DNA from: Mycobacterium marseillense
Lineage (GTDB): Bacteria; Actinomycetota; Actinomycetes; Mycobacteriales; Mycobacteriaceae
Reading direction: 5' to 3'
Assembly: GCF_010731675.1 (NCBI RefSeq)
Contig: NZ_AP022584.1
Coordinates: 930,001 to 994,000, forward strand
DNA: 64,000 bases
The notes under the pieces were generated by a model that did not search any database, was not told the origin of the DNA, and saw only the letters and a list, made by a program, of their open reading frames with translations. Below are positions 35,493 through 46,323 of this stretch, in pieces. Positions within the stretch are counted from its first letter, which is position 1. Each line of letters begins with the position of its first letter. The translations under genes and the position numbers were made by a program.

Positions 35493-37619
35493 GCCTTCCT
35501 CGCCGGCGGGCTCGCCGCCCGAACCAAGAGCGTTGCGCGGGACGGGTGCCCAGGCGCCGTCGATGACGTCCGGTGGGTACTGCGCCTGCAGGCGTTCGCG
35601 TTCGGTGCGGCGCCGCTTGATCCGCAGCCGCGCATCGCCCGGCATGGTGACAAGTTCATTGCACGTCAGGTAATACATGTCGTCGACGGCGTCGATCAAA
35701 TCCGCCTCGACCCGCAGAGATCCCAACGCGCGCAACGTCATCCGCAGCTCGTGCGTGAACCGCATCGTGGTGTCGTGGGCCAGCTCCCGTGAACCGCGCG
35801 CATTGGCGCTAACGCGCTCGGCCAGGGTGGCCGGCGCGGGCTCGGGGGGTGCGGCAGCCGCGGCGGCGGTCAGCAACATCGTCGGGTCGTCGTCGAAGGT
35901 TGTGCTGGCCAGCTCGGCCTCGCCCGGGCCGCGGTGCCCGATCCGTGCGACGACCGCATCCAGGGCGGCGGCGGTCTTCGGCGACAGCGCACGAATGCTC
36001 GCGAGGTTGCCCTCGGCGGCCAGCGCGGCCAACGGCGGGTCCGCGCGCAGCATCGACGCCAACTCCGCGGTCTCCGCCGCGACGAGTCCGCTGTCGGTGA
36101 TCATGCCCATCCCCGGCACGCTGCGCCCGGCCTGGCTGCGGACCAGCGCCGCGGCGGTGACACCGCTGTCGATCAGCCAGAGCGCGTTGAGGATCCAGCC
36201 CTGGTGGATGCGGTCGCGCAACAGCCGCAGACGCACCTCCAGCGCGGCTTCCGGCAGCAACGCCAGTTGGGTGGCATCGAGGTGCTCGGCTGCTGCGGCG
36301 GCGCAATACGCCCGGGTGTCCGCCCGCAGGTGACGCAAGAGCGCGACCGAGCGTCCCGCGGCGACCGCCTTGGCGACCGAGCCGAGCGCGCCGGCCGTCC
36401 AGGCGGGCTCGCCGAACGGCAGGGGATCACCGACCTGGGGCTGACCGACGAGGGCGTGCGCGACGGCGTCCTGGTCCCAGCCGGGCAGCTGGCTGGCCGC
36501 GACCATGTTGACCGACACCCCGACGTAGGGGCGGTGGCCGAACACCGCGATGGCCCTGGTGCCCCATTCGGCATCGGCCACGCCGCCGAGCGCGAGCACC
36601 TGCCCCAGCACCCGGCTCGCGGCGCGCAGTCCGCTCAGTTGGACGTCCAGCGTGATCGGGGTGAGGGGTCCGGGCAGCGCCTCGGCCAGGGCGGCGGCGC
36701 TGAAAACCGGGAACCGCGCATCGATCTGATCGTCGAATTCGCCCTCCAGGCCCTCCGGCGCGGCGGTGTGCACGTCGTCGCCCGGCCGCCGGGTGTGCGG
36801 CAGCACCTCAACGGGCAGCGCGAGCTGTCCCCCCTGGTTGATCGCGCCGGCGGCGTCGAGCCGGCGGCCGACGAGTCCCCGCGCGGTATCGGCGACCGCG
36901 TCAAGCGCGTGCCAGCCGTACGAGAACATCCAATCCTCTTGTGCCGCAGCGACATCGAGCTCCGGAGTTAGTAGCGCCCAACTGCGGACCCGATGCAGCC
37001 GGGAGCGCGGGTCGGCGGCTCGCAGCACCCGCCAGGCGGTGACCATGTTGACGGTGTCCGGGCTGGCCAGGTCCACCACGCCGGTGCGGTCGGTGTTCAG
37101 CGCCAGGACCAAAAACCGCATCAGGTCGTCGAGGTGCAACACCCGCATGGGGTGTGCGGAGACCTTGCTGCGCAACAGCGTGGCCACCGTGCGGCACACC
37201 ATCCAGTCCAGTTGGCGTCCGACCGGCGGTGCGATCCGGATGACCGCGGTGGGCCCCCAACTCGAGGACACCAGGTCCTCGGCCGGTCGATACAGCTCGG
37301 GCCGCCCCGCGGCCTGCGACACGAACAACAGACGCGAGCCGGCGCGGGCGGCCGCGTCGGTGACCCGCGCAAGCCCGTCCATGCCGGCGCTGCCGGGCGC
37401 GCTGGGGTCGATGGGGGCCAGGTGGATGACGGCGTCGGCCTCGTCGGTGAGCTCCCGCAAGGCCCGGTCACGCAGCGACGCGCAAACAAACTCGACGTTG
37501 CGGTCGAGGCAGGGATGCGGTAGCTCAGCAATGCCGCTGACCGTGTGCCCGGCAGCGATCAGTTGCCCAGCGACCAGGCGCCCGAGTGCGCCGGTGGCGT
37601 CGGTAACCAGGATGTGCAC
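35466..37619 (-). CDS. Two-part protein: SDR/epimerase N-domain plus PEP-utiliser-like helical C-region (Rv1868-like)
   Basis: This is 717 residues. Residues 1-240 form an extended SDR/NmrA-like NAD(P)-binding domain (ILVTDATGALGRLVAGQL). Residues from about 300 to the end are helical and include DAVDDMYYLTCNELVTMPGDARLRIKRRRTERERLQAQYPPDVIDG, much like the linker of PEP-synthase and rifampicin phosphotransferase proteins (D-D-x-F/Y-Y-L-T-x-x-E-L). The catalytic His and swivelling-domain motifs of those enzymes are not seen. Function unknown; lack of the phospho-His suggests a structural relic or a new role. Confidence 0.7.
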   Translation of the reverse strand: MHILVTDATGALGRLVAGQLIAAGHTVSGIAELPHPCLDRNVEFVCASLRDRALRELTDEADAVIHLAPIDPSAPGSAGMDGLARVTDAAARAGSRLLFVSQAAGRPELYRPAEDLVSSSWGPTAVIRIAPPVGRQLDWMVCRTVATLLRSKVSAHPMRVLHLDDLMRFLVLALNTDRTGVVDLASPDTVNMVTAWRVLRAADPRSRLHRVRSWALLTPELDVAAAQEDWMFSYGWHALDAVADTARGLVGRRLDAAGAINQGGQLALPVEVLPHTRRPGDDVHTAAPEGLEGEFDDQIDARFPVFSAAALAEALPGPLTPITLDVQLSGLRAASRVLGQVLALGGVADAEWGTRAIAVFGHRPYVGVSVNMVAASQLPGWDQDAVAHALVGQPQVGDPLPFGEPAWTAGALGSVAKAVAAGRSVALLRHLRADTRAYCAAAAAEHLDATQLALLPEAALEVRLRLLRDRIHQGWILNALWLIDSGVTAAALVRSQAGRSVPGMGMITDSGLVAAETAELASMLRADPPLAALAAEGNLASIRALSPKTAAALDAVVARIGHRGPGEAELASTTFDDDPTMLLTAAAAAAPPEPAPATLAERVSANARGSRELAHDTTMRFTHELRMTLRALGSLRVEADLIDAVDDMYYLTCNELVTMPGDARLRIKRRRTERERLQAQYPPDVIDGAWAPVPRNALGSGGEPAGEEGSAEQLAQG

Positions 37620-37731
37620 CTGGGCTCACCTCCCCCAACCCTCAGCACTCAACAATAGGCAAGTCGGCATAGGCTACGCGACCGTTACCCACGATCGGCG
37701 CCCCTGACCGGCCACCGTGCGACTGACGGGG

Positions 37732-39216
37732 CTACTGCAGCGTCGCGCTGCCGTCCGCGGCGACGGCAACCTTGGCGCCACCGAGATCGTCACGCACCGA
37801 GGCCTGCGCCGCCGCGCCGTCGGTCACCACGGCCAGCGCCCGCGACCCGTCGGGGGTGCGCACCGCCAGAAAGGCCTTTTCCGGCCGCCCCTCGCGGTCA
37901 TACGGCGTCGTCCAGGCCTCGACGGTGCCGACGCCCTCCCATTCGACCACCGCGTCGGTCGTCGGCTCCCGGTCGACCTCCGGTTGTGAGTCCTCCCAAC
38001 GAAATTCGGCCGGGGGTTCCGTGCTGTAGACGCCGAAGCTGTGTTTGGTCAGATAGCCACCGTTGGCGGTGATCAGACCGCGCCGGCCCGGATTGGCAAC
38101 CAGCAACTCCGCCATCGTCGCGATCGAATGCATCACGTAGTTGCTCCACGGGCCGCCGGCGAACGTCAGCCCGCCGGTCACGGTCAGCGGGCGGGCGGGG
38201 TCGTCGGTGCTCAGCCCGAGCTCGGCGGCCGCCACCTGCACCGCGGAGGGAAAGCACGAGTACAGATCGACGTAATCGATGTCGTCGACGCCCAGGCCGG
38301 CCAGCTCGAGCGCCCGCGCACCGGCGATCCGGATGGCCGTGGACCGGTGCAGTTCGTGACGCTCGGCGATGGACGGTGTGTCGTGCGCGTCGGTGCCCGC
38401 GTGCGGGTACACCCAGCGCTCGGCCGGGATGTTCAGCCGCGTCGCCTGCTCGACCGAGGTCAAGACGAGCGCAGCACCCTGGTCGACCATGTTGTTGGAG
38501 TTCATCAACTTGGTGTAGGGCCAGCTGATCATCCGGTTCTGCGGGCCCGCCTCGCGGATGTCGTCGGCGGACGACGGCTTACGGATCCACGCGTGCGGGT
38601 TGTCCACCGCCACCGCGTTGAACCGCGCCCACAGCTCCCCGATGCGCTTGAGGTGATCGTCGATCGACTCGCCGCGCGCCACCCGCAGCGCCTGCTCGAA
38701 CAGCGGGTAGACATACGCCGGGCGGTCCAGGGAGATCCTGATCTCCGCCTCGCCGGCCATCGGAACGTCGTCGCCGCTCACCTCGGCCATCGGGACCGAG
38801 CGGTCCTGCTCGGTCCACACCAGCTTGGAGCCCTGGGCCCGCAACCCCCGCCGGGTCCGCCAGGTTTCGGCGCCGGCCAGCAGCACGACGCCCGCGCGGC
38901 CGCCCTGGATGTCCAGGCACGCCTGGTTGAGCAGCGACTGCGGCACATTGCCGCCGACCGGGCTGTACAGCGTGCTGAAGTCGGAGGCGCCGATGCGCTG
39001 CCCGAGCAACAGGCCGGGATCCCGATACTGGGCCGACAGGATGTTGACCACCCGGATGGAGTCGATCGCCTCGATCACCGCGGCGTCGGCGGCCTTCTCG
39101 ACGGCGGCCACCATCAGGTCGACGGGCTCGACGGACCGCGTGGCCGGATCGATGTCGTCGCGATGGTTGACCTGGCCATAGCCGATCAAAACCGGGGTCC
39201 TGGGGTCAACGGTCAT
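37732..39216 (-). CDS. Thiolase-family acetyl-CoA acetyltransferase (Rv1867-like)
   Basis: This is 494 residues from ATG 39216, the same length as Rv1867. Features: TPVLIGYGQVNHRDD, NQACLDIQGGRAGVVLLAGAETWRTR (alternative Cys region about 120), YVDLYSCFPSAVQVAAAELG (about 310), LTVTGGLTFAGGPWSNYVMHSIATMAELL (conserved His-Asn region). It belongs to the SCP2-type/lipid-transfer thiolases and likely uses CoA thioesters, but the standard thiolase Cys-His-Cys set could not be verified. It is 92 bases from the CoA-transferase pseudogene on the same strand. Confidence 0.82.
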   Translation of the reverse strand: MTVDPRTPVLIGYGQVNHRDDIDPATRSVEPVDLMVAAVEKAADAAVIEAIDSIRVVNILSAQYRDPGLLLGQRIGASDFSTLYSPVGGNVPQSLLNQACLDIQGGRAGVVLLAGAETWRTRRGLRAQGSKLVWTEQDRSVPMAEVSGDDVPMAGEAEIRISLDRPAYVYPLFEQALRVARGESIDDHLKRIGELWARFNAVAVDNPHAWIRKPSSADDIREAGPQNRMISWPYTKLMNSNNMVDQGAALVLTSVEQATRLNIPAERWVYPHAGTDAHDTPSIAERHELHRSTAIRIAGARALELAGLGVDDIDYVDLYSCFPSAVQVAAAELGLSTDDPARPLTVTGGLTFAGGPWSNYVMHSIATMAELLVANPGRRGLITANGGYLTKHSFGVYSTEPPAEFRWEDSQPEVDREPTTDAVVEWEGVGTVEAWTTPYDREGRPEKAFLAVRTPDGSRALAVVTDGAAAQASVRDDLGGAKVAVAADGSATLQ

Positions 39217-39271
39217 ACGAAGAACGTATCGGACACCGGGTGTTCGGCCCGCCGCACATTCGGGCGCGAGC

Positions 39272-39292
39272 GTACGGCTGGCCGCGCACTGG
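39272..39292 (+). repeat. Copy of the lldD2-lon intergenic repeat
   Basis: GTACGGCTGGCCGCGCACTGG resembles the 21-base repeats at 28878-28928 (GTGAGGCTGGCCGCACACTCG). A half copy (GCCGCACATTCG) lies 31 bases earlier at 39250. It lies between the thiolase and CoA-transferase genes. Confidence 0.4.
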
Positions 39293-39308
39293 GGCGATCG
39301 GGGATGAC

Positions 39309-41716
39309 TCAGGCGTTGTCGGGCGGGCCGAACAGCACGCGGTCGTCGATCAGCCGCTGGATGTCGGCGGCGTTCATTCCCAGCACGTTTCGGCAGATCT
39401 CGACGGTGTCCTGCCCGGGCTGAGGCGCCGGGGCCTGGCGGGCCGACGGAATGTGGCGGTAGGGCGCGGGTCCCGTCTCGGCGGGCAGCGGGTTCTCGAT
39501 GAGCGGATGTGTCATCGCGCTGTAGACGTTGCGCGCGATCAGCTGGGGGTCTTCGAGGATATCGGGCGGGCGGTTCATCGGCCCGGCCGGAACTCCGGCC
39601 GACTGCAGCAGCTCGGCGGCGCGCGCCGGGGTCCGGGTGCGGGTCCAAGCCGAGACCCGTTGCACCAACTCGCCCCGATTGTCCAGCCGCGCTTCGCCGG
39701 TGGCGAAGCGCGGGTCGTCCGCCCAGTCGGGGTGGTCGAAAACCGAAGCGGCGCGCCGCCATTCGTCGTCCGAGCGGATCGAGATGACGCACCATTCGTC
39801 ATCGCCGGCGCACGGATAGACGGCGTGCAGGCCGGTGTCCTGGCGGATCTGGGCGACGCCCGCCGCCATCGCGGCTTGCGTGACGTAGAGGGTGTCGAGC
39901 TGATTGACCACGACCTCGGCCTGCGAGATGTGGACGTGGGCGCCCCCACCGGCCCGGTTGCGGTGGATCAGCGCGGCCAGCGCGGCGATGGCGGTGACGC
40001 GGCCCACCACGTGGTCGGGGAACACCGTCGTCGCGTCGTAAAACGCGTGGCGCGCCGAGTCGGCCTCCTCCCCCGGGCCGTCGGATGTCCAGAGCCGGGT
40101 GACACCGGTCGTTGCGCGCACCAGCGGGCCGTACCCCAACCGCGCGCTCCACGGCCCCGAGTCGCCGAACGCGCTGCTTTCGGCCAGGACGATCCGCGGG
40201 TTGATGGCACGCAGCTCATCGTAGGAAAACCCCAGTGCGCCAAGGGTTCCCGGCTTGAAGTTGGCGAAGACCGCGTCGGCCTCGGCGACGAGGCGGCCGA
40301 AGATCTTCTTTCCCTCCGCGCTGCGCAGGTCCAGCCCCAATCCCCGGTTGTTGCGGTGCGTCCAGGCGAAGGACTCGCTCATGGCCTCGCCGACGCGGGC
40401 CTGGCGCAAACCGTCGGGGTAATCGGCGCTTTCGACCTTGATCACGTCGGCGCCCAGATCACCGAACAGTCGGCTCAGCTCGCCGCCGGCGACGATGATG
40501 CCCAGATCCAGAATCCGCAGTCCCGCAAAGGGATAGTCGCCGAGCCGGCCCGAGGCCGACGGCACCACCGACGGATTGCCGCGCCAGTACGGTTCGTCAT
40601 GACCCGCGGCGGGCACCGGTGTGCGAAAACCAGCGCGTCGCCCGTCCACCACGAAATATCCGGTCGGCACGGCGGTGCGCACGCCGGGGACGAGCTCGGC
40701 GTCGGTGATCGCGCCGACCGCCTGGAAGTGTTCGGACCCCAGGATCCGCGCCGGGGTCAGTACCCCGCAATGGGCACCCCGTGCGCCTGGCCGGCGGCCA
40801 CCAGATCCTTCATGGTCTGGTCGGCGAACAGCTGCTGCAGCAGCTCGCTGATCTGCGGCCAGACCGCGAAGCGCGCGCCGATGACGTCGTATTTGGGATC
40901 TTGGAAGTCTTCGGGCTCCCCCAGCCAGCGCCGCAGGCCGCGCCACTGCCGGGGCGCCATCACGCACAGCCGGACGTAGCCGTCCCGGCACGGATAGATC
41001 GGGTAGGCGTCCTGGTTCTTCGGGCGGCCCCGCCACCGCCCGGTACGCCGGATGCCCGCTGCCGCCTGCCCGTGCGCGCCGAACGCCGGGTCGAGGGCCA
41101 TGACGACCGCGTCGAACCACGAGAAGTCGATGTAATCGCCCGTCCCGCAACGCAGTCGGTTGTAGTAGGCCGCGAGCGCGGCCCACGCCGCCTGGACGAC
41201 CGCGGTGGCCGACGCGATGCCGTCCGGTGGCAGCACCGGGGTTCCGGTGGTGGGGCCGGACCGCGACAGCGCGCCGCACATCGCGTACAGCACCGGGTCC
41301 GTGGCGCGCCACGAGGACCGCGGGCCCGTCGCGCCGAAGTCGGTGATCGACAGCACCACCAGGTGCGGGTAGCGGGCGGCCAGCTCCTCGCCGGAGGTCC
41401 CGAACATGGCGCCGCGCTCGTCGGCGCCGGTGTCCACGACGATGTCGGCGTCGGCGGCCAAATCGAGGAAGCGGGCGCAGTCCTCGTCGTCGAACGGGTC
41501 GAGCACCGCGCCGCGTTTGTTGGCGTTGTGCACGGCGAACGGGATGCTGGCGCCGCGCAGCGTCGGCAGCGCGTCACGCGCCAGGCAGCCGCCCGGCGGT
41601 TCCACCTTCAACACGTCGGCGCCCAGGTCGGCGAACAGGCGTGTCACCGCGTCGGCGACCCCACTCGACAAGTCGAGGACGCGCACGGCATCGAGCAACC
41701 CGTCGACCATCTGCAC
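39309..41716 (-). pseudogene. Two-domain CaiB-type CoA-transferase (Rv1866-like), frameshifted
   Basis: Two reading frames join into one protein of about 802 residues. The first frame (41716 to 40757, 319 residues) has the CaiB/BaiF opening VDGLLDAVRVLDLSSGVADAV and RLFADLGADVLKVE and ends HGVPIAGY. The second continues GVLTPARILGSEHF and runs to 39309, holding a second CaiB domain (FAGLRILDLGIIVAGGELSRLFGDLGADVIKVE, about 400 residues). Adding one G to the run at 40763-40766 (C on the plus strand) restores HGVPIAGVLTPA, as in the intact M. tuberculosis protein. It transfers CoA between acids when intact. Whether this is true decay, sequence error or -1 slippage cannot be told. Confidence 0.8.
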
Positions 41717-41922
41717 ACCGTACCTGCCTGGTCAGGGCGTTGCACGGCGGCCGCTCACCGGCCCGTCCGGGCGACGAGGCGTCCAAAAGGCCGGGTGGAC
41801 AAGCGGATTCGACGAACGCCCGGTCACGCCGCGCCGAACGCTTAGTCGGCACGCCGCGCGGGCGCGGCGTGGGCTATCGTCACAGGCCGACCGCGACCCG
41901 TCGTCTGATGGAGGCATCCGCT

Positions 41923-42846
41923 ATGACCGCGCACTTGAGCTACGTCGAGGCCGTGGTGGTCGGCGCGTTCCAGGGCGTCACCGAGCTGTTCCCGGTCTCG
42001 AGCCTGGGGCACGCGGTGCTGGTGCCGGCGCTCGTCGGCGGGCGGTGGGCCGAAGACCTCAGCGTCTCGGCGCCCCATTCGCCCTACCTGGCGTTCATCG
42101 TTGGCCTCCATGTGGCGACGGCCGCCGCCCTGCTGCTGTTCTTCTGGCGCGACTGGGTGCGCATCCTGTCGGGGTTCTTCTCCTCGTTGCGGTATCGCCG
42201 CATTCAGACGCCCGACGAACGGCTGGCCTGGCTGATCGTGGCGGGCACCATCCCGGTGGGCCTGGCCGGCCTGGCGCTCGAGCACCTGTTCCGGACCACG
42301 CTCGGCAAACCCGTTCCGGCGGCGACGTTTCTGTTGCTCAACGGCATCGCCCTGTACGTCGGCGAGGTGCTGCGCCGCCGCATCGCGCCCGCGCCCGCGG
42401 CGGGCGGGCCCGCACCGGCCGACGCGGAGCTCGAACATGGCGACGAGGCCTCGGATCTGCGGCTCGCCCAACTCCCGCTGCCGCGCGGCCTGGTGATCGG
42501 CGCCGCGCAGATCCTGGCCCTGTTCCCCGGTATCAGCCGGTCGGGGATCACCATCGTCGCCGGCCTGTGGCGCGGCCTGTCGCACGAGGATGCCGCCCGC
42601 TTCTCCTTCCTGCTCGCGACGCCGATCATCCTGGCCGCCGGGGTGTACAAGATCCCCGAGCTGTTCGGGCCGCTGGGCGCCGGCATCGGCGGGCAGGTGC
42701 TGGTCGGCAGCGTCGCCTCGTTCGTCTTTGCCTACCTCGCCGTGCGCTTCCTGACGCGGTACTTCCAGACCCGGACGCTGACCCCGTTCGCGATCTACTG
42801 CGCCCTGGCCGGCGGTGCCAGCCTGGTGTGGCTCGCCGTGCGCTGA
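41923..42846 (+). CDS. uppP: Undecaprenyl-diphosphatase (UppP/BacA type)
   Basis: This is 307 residues from ATG 41923 (GGAGG upstream). UppP motifs QGVTELFPVSSLGHAVLVPAL (about 18-38) and FPGISRSGITIVAG (about 200-213) hold the catalytic Glu and Arg/Ser. About eight membrane helices are predicted. It recycles the cell-wall lipid carrier and gives bacitracin resistance. A hydrophilic insert (APAPAAGGPAPADAELEHGDEASD, about 158-181) is unusual. M. tuberculosis has its uppP at another locus, so this may be a second copy in this genome. Confidence 0.9.
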   Translation: MTAHLSYVEAVVVGAFQGVTELFPVSSLGHAVLVPALVGGRWAEDLSVSAPHSPYLAFIVGLHVATAAALLLFFWRDWVRILSGFFSSLRYRRIQTPDERLAWLIVAGTIPVGLAGLALEHLFRTTLGKPVPAATFLLLNGIALYVGEVLRRRIAPAPAAGGPAPADAELEHGDEASDLRLAQLPLPRGLVIGAAQILALFPGISRSGITIVAGLWRGLSHEDAARFSFLLATPIILAAGVYKIPELFGPLGAGIGGQVLVGSVASFVFAYLAVRFLTRYFQTRTLTPFAIYCALAGGASLVWLAVR

Positions 42847-42912
42847 CCCCGCGCGGTCCGACCGGTTGTTGCGCGGCCGGACTTCGAGTGCTGTGCTTAC
42901 CGGATTGTCTAG

Positions 42913-42926
42913 TTGACACCCGTCAA
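42913..42926. promoter_or_regulatory. Palindrome upstream of the SDR gene at 42947 (putative operator)
   Basis: TTGAC (42913-42917) and GTCAA (42922-42926) are inverted around ACCC, 20 bases before ATG 42947. This is a likely TetR/GntR operator or a -35-type element within the promoter. Confidence 0.45.
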
Positions 42927-42946
42927 GAATCTGGAAGGCACCGAAC

Positions 42947-43807
42947 ATGGCAGACACGGGTTCCCTCGGCCTCAAGGTCCGCGGAAAAGTTCGCGACAAG
43001 GTGGTAGTCATCACCGGTGGAGCCCGGGGAATCGGCCTGGCCACCGCGACCGCGCTGCACAACCTGGGCGCCAAGGTCGCCATCGGCGACGTCGACGAGG
43101 TGCGGGTGAAGGAGTCGGGCGCCGACCTGGGCCTCGACGTCTACGGGAAACTCGACGTCACCGACCCGCACTCGTTCGCCGACTTCCTCGACGACGTCGA
43201 ACGCCAGCTCGGCCCGATCGACGTGCTGATCAACAACGCCGGCATCATGCCCGTCGGCCGCATCGTCGACGAGCCGGACGCGGTCACCCGGCGGATCCTG
43301 GACATCAACGTCTACGGCGTGATGCTGGGCAGCAAGCTGGCGGCCCAACGCATGGTGCCGCGCGGTAAAGGCCACGTCATCAACGTCGCCTCGCTGGCCG
43401 GGGAGCTCTACATCGTCGGCCTGGCGACCTACTGCGCCAGCAAGCACGCGGTGGTCGCGTTCACCGACTCGGCCCGGCTGGAGTACCGCTCGGCCGGGGT
43501 GAAGTTCTCCACGGTGCTGCCGACGTTCGTCAACACCGAACTGGTGGCCGGGACGCCCGGGATGAAGGGGTTCCGCAACGCGGAGCCCGCCGAGATCGCC
43601 GACGCCATCGTCAACCTGGTCGCGCACCCCAAGCCGCGGGTGCGGATCACCAAGGCCGCGGGCGCGATGGTGGTGTCCCAGAAATTCTGGCCGCGCCGCA
43701 TCGCCGAAGGCCTCAACCGGATACTCGGCGGCGATCACGTCTTCACCGACGACGTCGACGTCGAAAAGCGGCAGGCGTACGAAGCCCGCGCCCGCGGGGA
43801 GGAGTAA
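42947..43807 (+). CDS. Short-chain dehydrogenase/reductase (Rv1865c-like)
   Basis: This is a 286-residue classical SDR. Cofactor loop TGGARGIG (about 24-31), NNAG (about 95), active-site Ser region INVASLAG and YxxxK in TYCASKHA (about 162). It probably oxidises or reduces a lipid-derived alcohol using NAD(P). ATG 42947 is preceded by GGAAGG. A palindromic element upstream suggests regulation. It converges on no gene and is followed by xfp after 30 bases. Confidence 0.88.
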   Translation: MADTGSLGLKVRGKVRDKVVVITGGARGIGLATATALHNLGAKVAIGDVDEVRVKESGADLGLDVYGKLDVTDPHSFADFLDDVERQLGPIDVLINNAGIMPVGRIVDEPDAVTRRILDINVYGVMLGSKLAAQRMVPRGKGHVINVASLAGELYIVGLATYCASKHAVVAFTDSARLEYRSAGVKFSTVLPTFVNTELVAGTPGMKGFRNAEPAEIADAIVNLVAHPKPRVRITKAAGAMVVSQKFWPRRIAEGLNRILGGDHVFTDDVDVEKRQAYEARARGEE

Positions 43808-43837
43808 CAGGAGGGATCGGCGGGAACAATCGGTGAG

Positions 43838-46213
43838 ATGACCGCCGCACCCGCGCTCTCCGACGACGAACTCGCCCTGCTCGACAAGTACTGGCGCGCC
43901 GCCAATTATTTGTCGGTCGGGCAGATCTACTTGCTGGACAATCCGCTGCTCACCGAGCCGCTGACCGTCGATCACGTCAAGCCGCGGTTGCTGGGGCATT
44001 GGGGCACCACCCCCGGGCTCAACCTCGTCTATGCGCACCTGAACCGGGTCATCCGCCGCCGCGACGCCGACGTCATCTACGTGACCGGGCCGGGTCACGG
44101 CGGGCCCGGGCTGGTCGCCAACGCCTACCTCGAGGGCACCTACAGCGAGGTCTACACCGGCATCGAGGAGGACACCGAGGGCCTGCGCAAGCTGTTCCGC
44201 CAGTTCTCCTTCCCCGGCGGCATCCCCAGCCACGTCGCGGCCCAGACGCCGGGATCCATCCATGAGGGCGGTGAGCTCGGCTACGCGCTGGTGCACGCGT
44301 ACGGCGCCGCGCTGGACAACCCGTATCTGGTGGTGGCCTGCGTCGTCGGTGACGGTGAGGCCGAAACCGGGCCGCTGGCCGCCAGCTGGCACTCCAACAA
44401 GTTCCTCAACCCCGTGACCGACGGCGCCGTGCTGCCCATCCTGGCGCTCAACGGCTACAAGATCGCCAACCCGACGGTGCTGGCCCGCATCCCGCACGCG
44501 GAACTGGAATCACTGCTGCGCGGTTACGGGTATCGGCCGATCACCGTCGCCGGTGATGACCCGGCCGATGTGCACCAACAGCTGGCCGCCGCCCTCGACG
44601 ACGCCTTCGACGACATCGCGGCCATCCAGAGCGCCGCGCGCGGCGGCAACGGGGTCGAGCGGCCGGTGTGGCCGATGATCGTGCTGCGCACGCCCAAGGG
44701 CTGGACCGGGCCAAAGGTGGTGGACGGCAAGAAGGTTGAGGGCACCTGGCGCTCGCACCAGGTGCCGCTGGCCGCGACGCGCGACAATCCCGAACACCGT
44801 GCCCAGCTCGAAGAGTGGCTGCGCAGCTATGGGCCCGGGGAACTGTTCGACGAGGCCGGCCGGCTGCGGCCGGAGCTGCGGGCGCTGGCGCCCACCGGCG
44901 ATCGGCGGATGAGCGCCAACCCCCACGCCAACGGCGGGCTGTTGCTGCACGACCTCGATTTGCCCGACTTCCGCGACTACGCCGTCGCCGTCGAGCGGCC
45001 GGCGGCCGTCACCCACGAGGCCACCCGGGTGCTGGGCGGGTTCTTGCGCGACGTGATCGCGCGCAACAAGGATCGGTTCCGGCTCTTGGGGCCCGACGAG
45101 ACGGCGTCTAATCGGCTCGACGCCGTCTACGGATCGACCGACAAGGTGTGGCTGTCCGAGACCGAGCCCGACGACGAGCACCTGGCGCCCGACGGCCGCG
45201 TGATGGAGGTGCTGTCCGAGCACCTGTGCCAGGGCTGGCTGGAAGGCTACTTGTTGACCGGGCGCCATGGCCTGTTCAACTGCTACGAAGCGTTTGTGCA
45301 CATCGTCGACTCGATGATGAACCAGCACGCGAAATGGCTTGCGACCAGCCGGGAATTGCCGTGGCGGCGGCCGATCGCGTCGCTGAACTACCTGCTGAGC
45401 TCGCACGTGTGGCGCCAGGACCACAACGGCGCGTCCCACCAGGACCCGGGCTTCATCGACCTTGTCGCCAACAAGCGCCCCGAGCTGACCCGGGTGTACC
45501 TGCCGCCGGACGGCAACACGCTGCTGTCGGTGGCCGACCACTGCCTGCGCAGCCGCGACTACATCAACGTCATCGTCGCCGGCAAGCAGCCCGCGCTGGC
45601 CTACCTCGACATGAACGAGGCCATCGCGCACTGCACCCGCGGCCTGGGCATCTGGGAGTGGGCGAGCACGGCCACCGACGAACCCGACGTGGTGCTGGCG
45701 TGCGCCGGGGACATCCCGACGCTGGAGACGCTGGCCGCCGCCGACATCCTGCGCTCCGAGCTGCCGGAGCTGGCGGTTCGGGTGGTCAACGTCGTCGACC
45801 TGATGCGGTTGCAGCCCGATACCGAGCACCCGCACGGCCTGCCGGACCGCGAGTTCGACGCGCTGTTCACCCCGGACCGGCCGGTCATCTTCGCCTACCA
45901 CGGCTATCCATGGCTGATCCACCGGCTCACCTACAGCCGCACCAACCACGCGCATATGCATGTGCGCGGCTTCAAGGAACGCGGCACCACGACGACGCCG
46001 TTCGACATGGTGATGCTCAACGATCTGGACCGCTTCCATCTGGTGCTCGACGTCATCGACCGCGTCGACGGATTGGCCAGCCGCGCCGCCATGCTGCGCC
46101 AGCGCATGGTCGACGCCCGCCTGGCCGCGCGGATGTACACCCGCGAGCACGGCGAGGACGACCCGGCGATTTCGGGATGGACCTGGGGAGCCGAGCGAGC
46201 AGAACGAGCGTAG
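43838..46213 (+). CDS. xfp: Xylulose-5-phosphate/fructose-6-phosphate phosphoketolase
   Basis: This is a 791-residue thiamine-diphosphate enzyme. Hallmarks: [20 protein letters not shown] (about 76-95), [28 protein letters not shown] (about 126), [13 protein letters not shown] (ThDP-Mg motif, about 169-181) and [12 protein letters not shown]. It splits xylulose-5-P or fructose-6-P with phosphate to acetyl-P. No acetate kinase or phosphotransacetylase gene is in the window. Its presence opens a carbon-saving route to acetyl-CoA. The order resembles the M. avium-type arrangement in my memory. Confidence 0.95.
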   Translation: MTAAPALSDDELALLDKYWRAANYLSVGQIYLLDNPLLTEPLTVDHVKPRLLGHWGTTPGLNLVYAHLNRVIRRRDADVIYVTGPGHGGPGLVANAYLEGTYSEVYTGIEEDTEGLRKLFRQFSFPGGIPSHVAAQTPGSIHEGGELGYALVHAYGAALDNPYLVVACVVGDGEAETGPLAASWHSNKFLNPVTDGAVLPILALNGYKIANPTVLARIPHAELESLLRGYGYRPITVAGDDPADVHQQLAAALDDAFDDIAAIQSAARGGNGVERPVWPMIVLRTPKGWTGPKVVDGKKVEGTWRSHQVPLAATRDNPEHRAQLEEWLRSYGPGELFDEAGRLRPELRALAPTGDRRMSANPHANGGLLLHDLDLPDFRDYAVAVERPAAVTHEATRVLGGFLRDVIARNKDRFRLLGPDETASNRLDAVYGSTDKVWLSETEPDDEHLAPDGRVMEVLSEHLCQGWLEGYLLTGRHGLFNCYEAFVHIVDSMMNQHAKWLATSRELPWRRPIASLNYLLSSHVWRQDHNGASHQDPGFIDLVANKRPELTRVYLPPDGNTLLSVADHCLRSRDYINVIVAGKQPALAYLDMNEAIAHCTRGLGIWEWASTATDEPDVVLACAGDIPTLETLAAADILRSELPELAVRVVNVVDLMRLQPDTEHPHGLPDREFDALFTPDRPVIFAYHGYPWLIHRLTYSRTNHAHMHVRGFKERGTTTTPFDMVMLNDLDRFHLVLDVIDRVDGLASRAAMLRQRMVDARLAARMYTREHGEDDPAISGWTWGAERAERA

Positions 46214-46323
46214 TGAGTGATGCGAGCGAGGCGACCCATCCGACCGGAACAAAGGGGCAATGAGACATCTGTGACGGCAATCGCGTAGCCGGTCGGGCGC
46301 CGGCCCGCCGGTAGACTGGCCGG

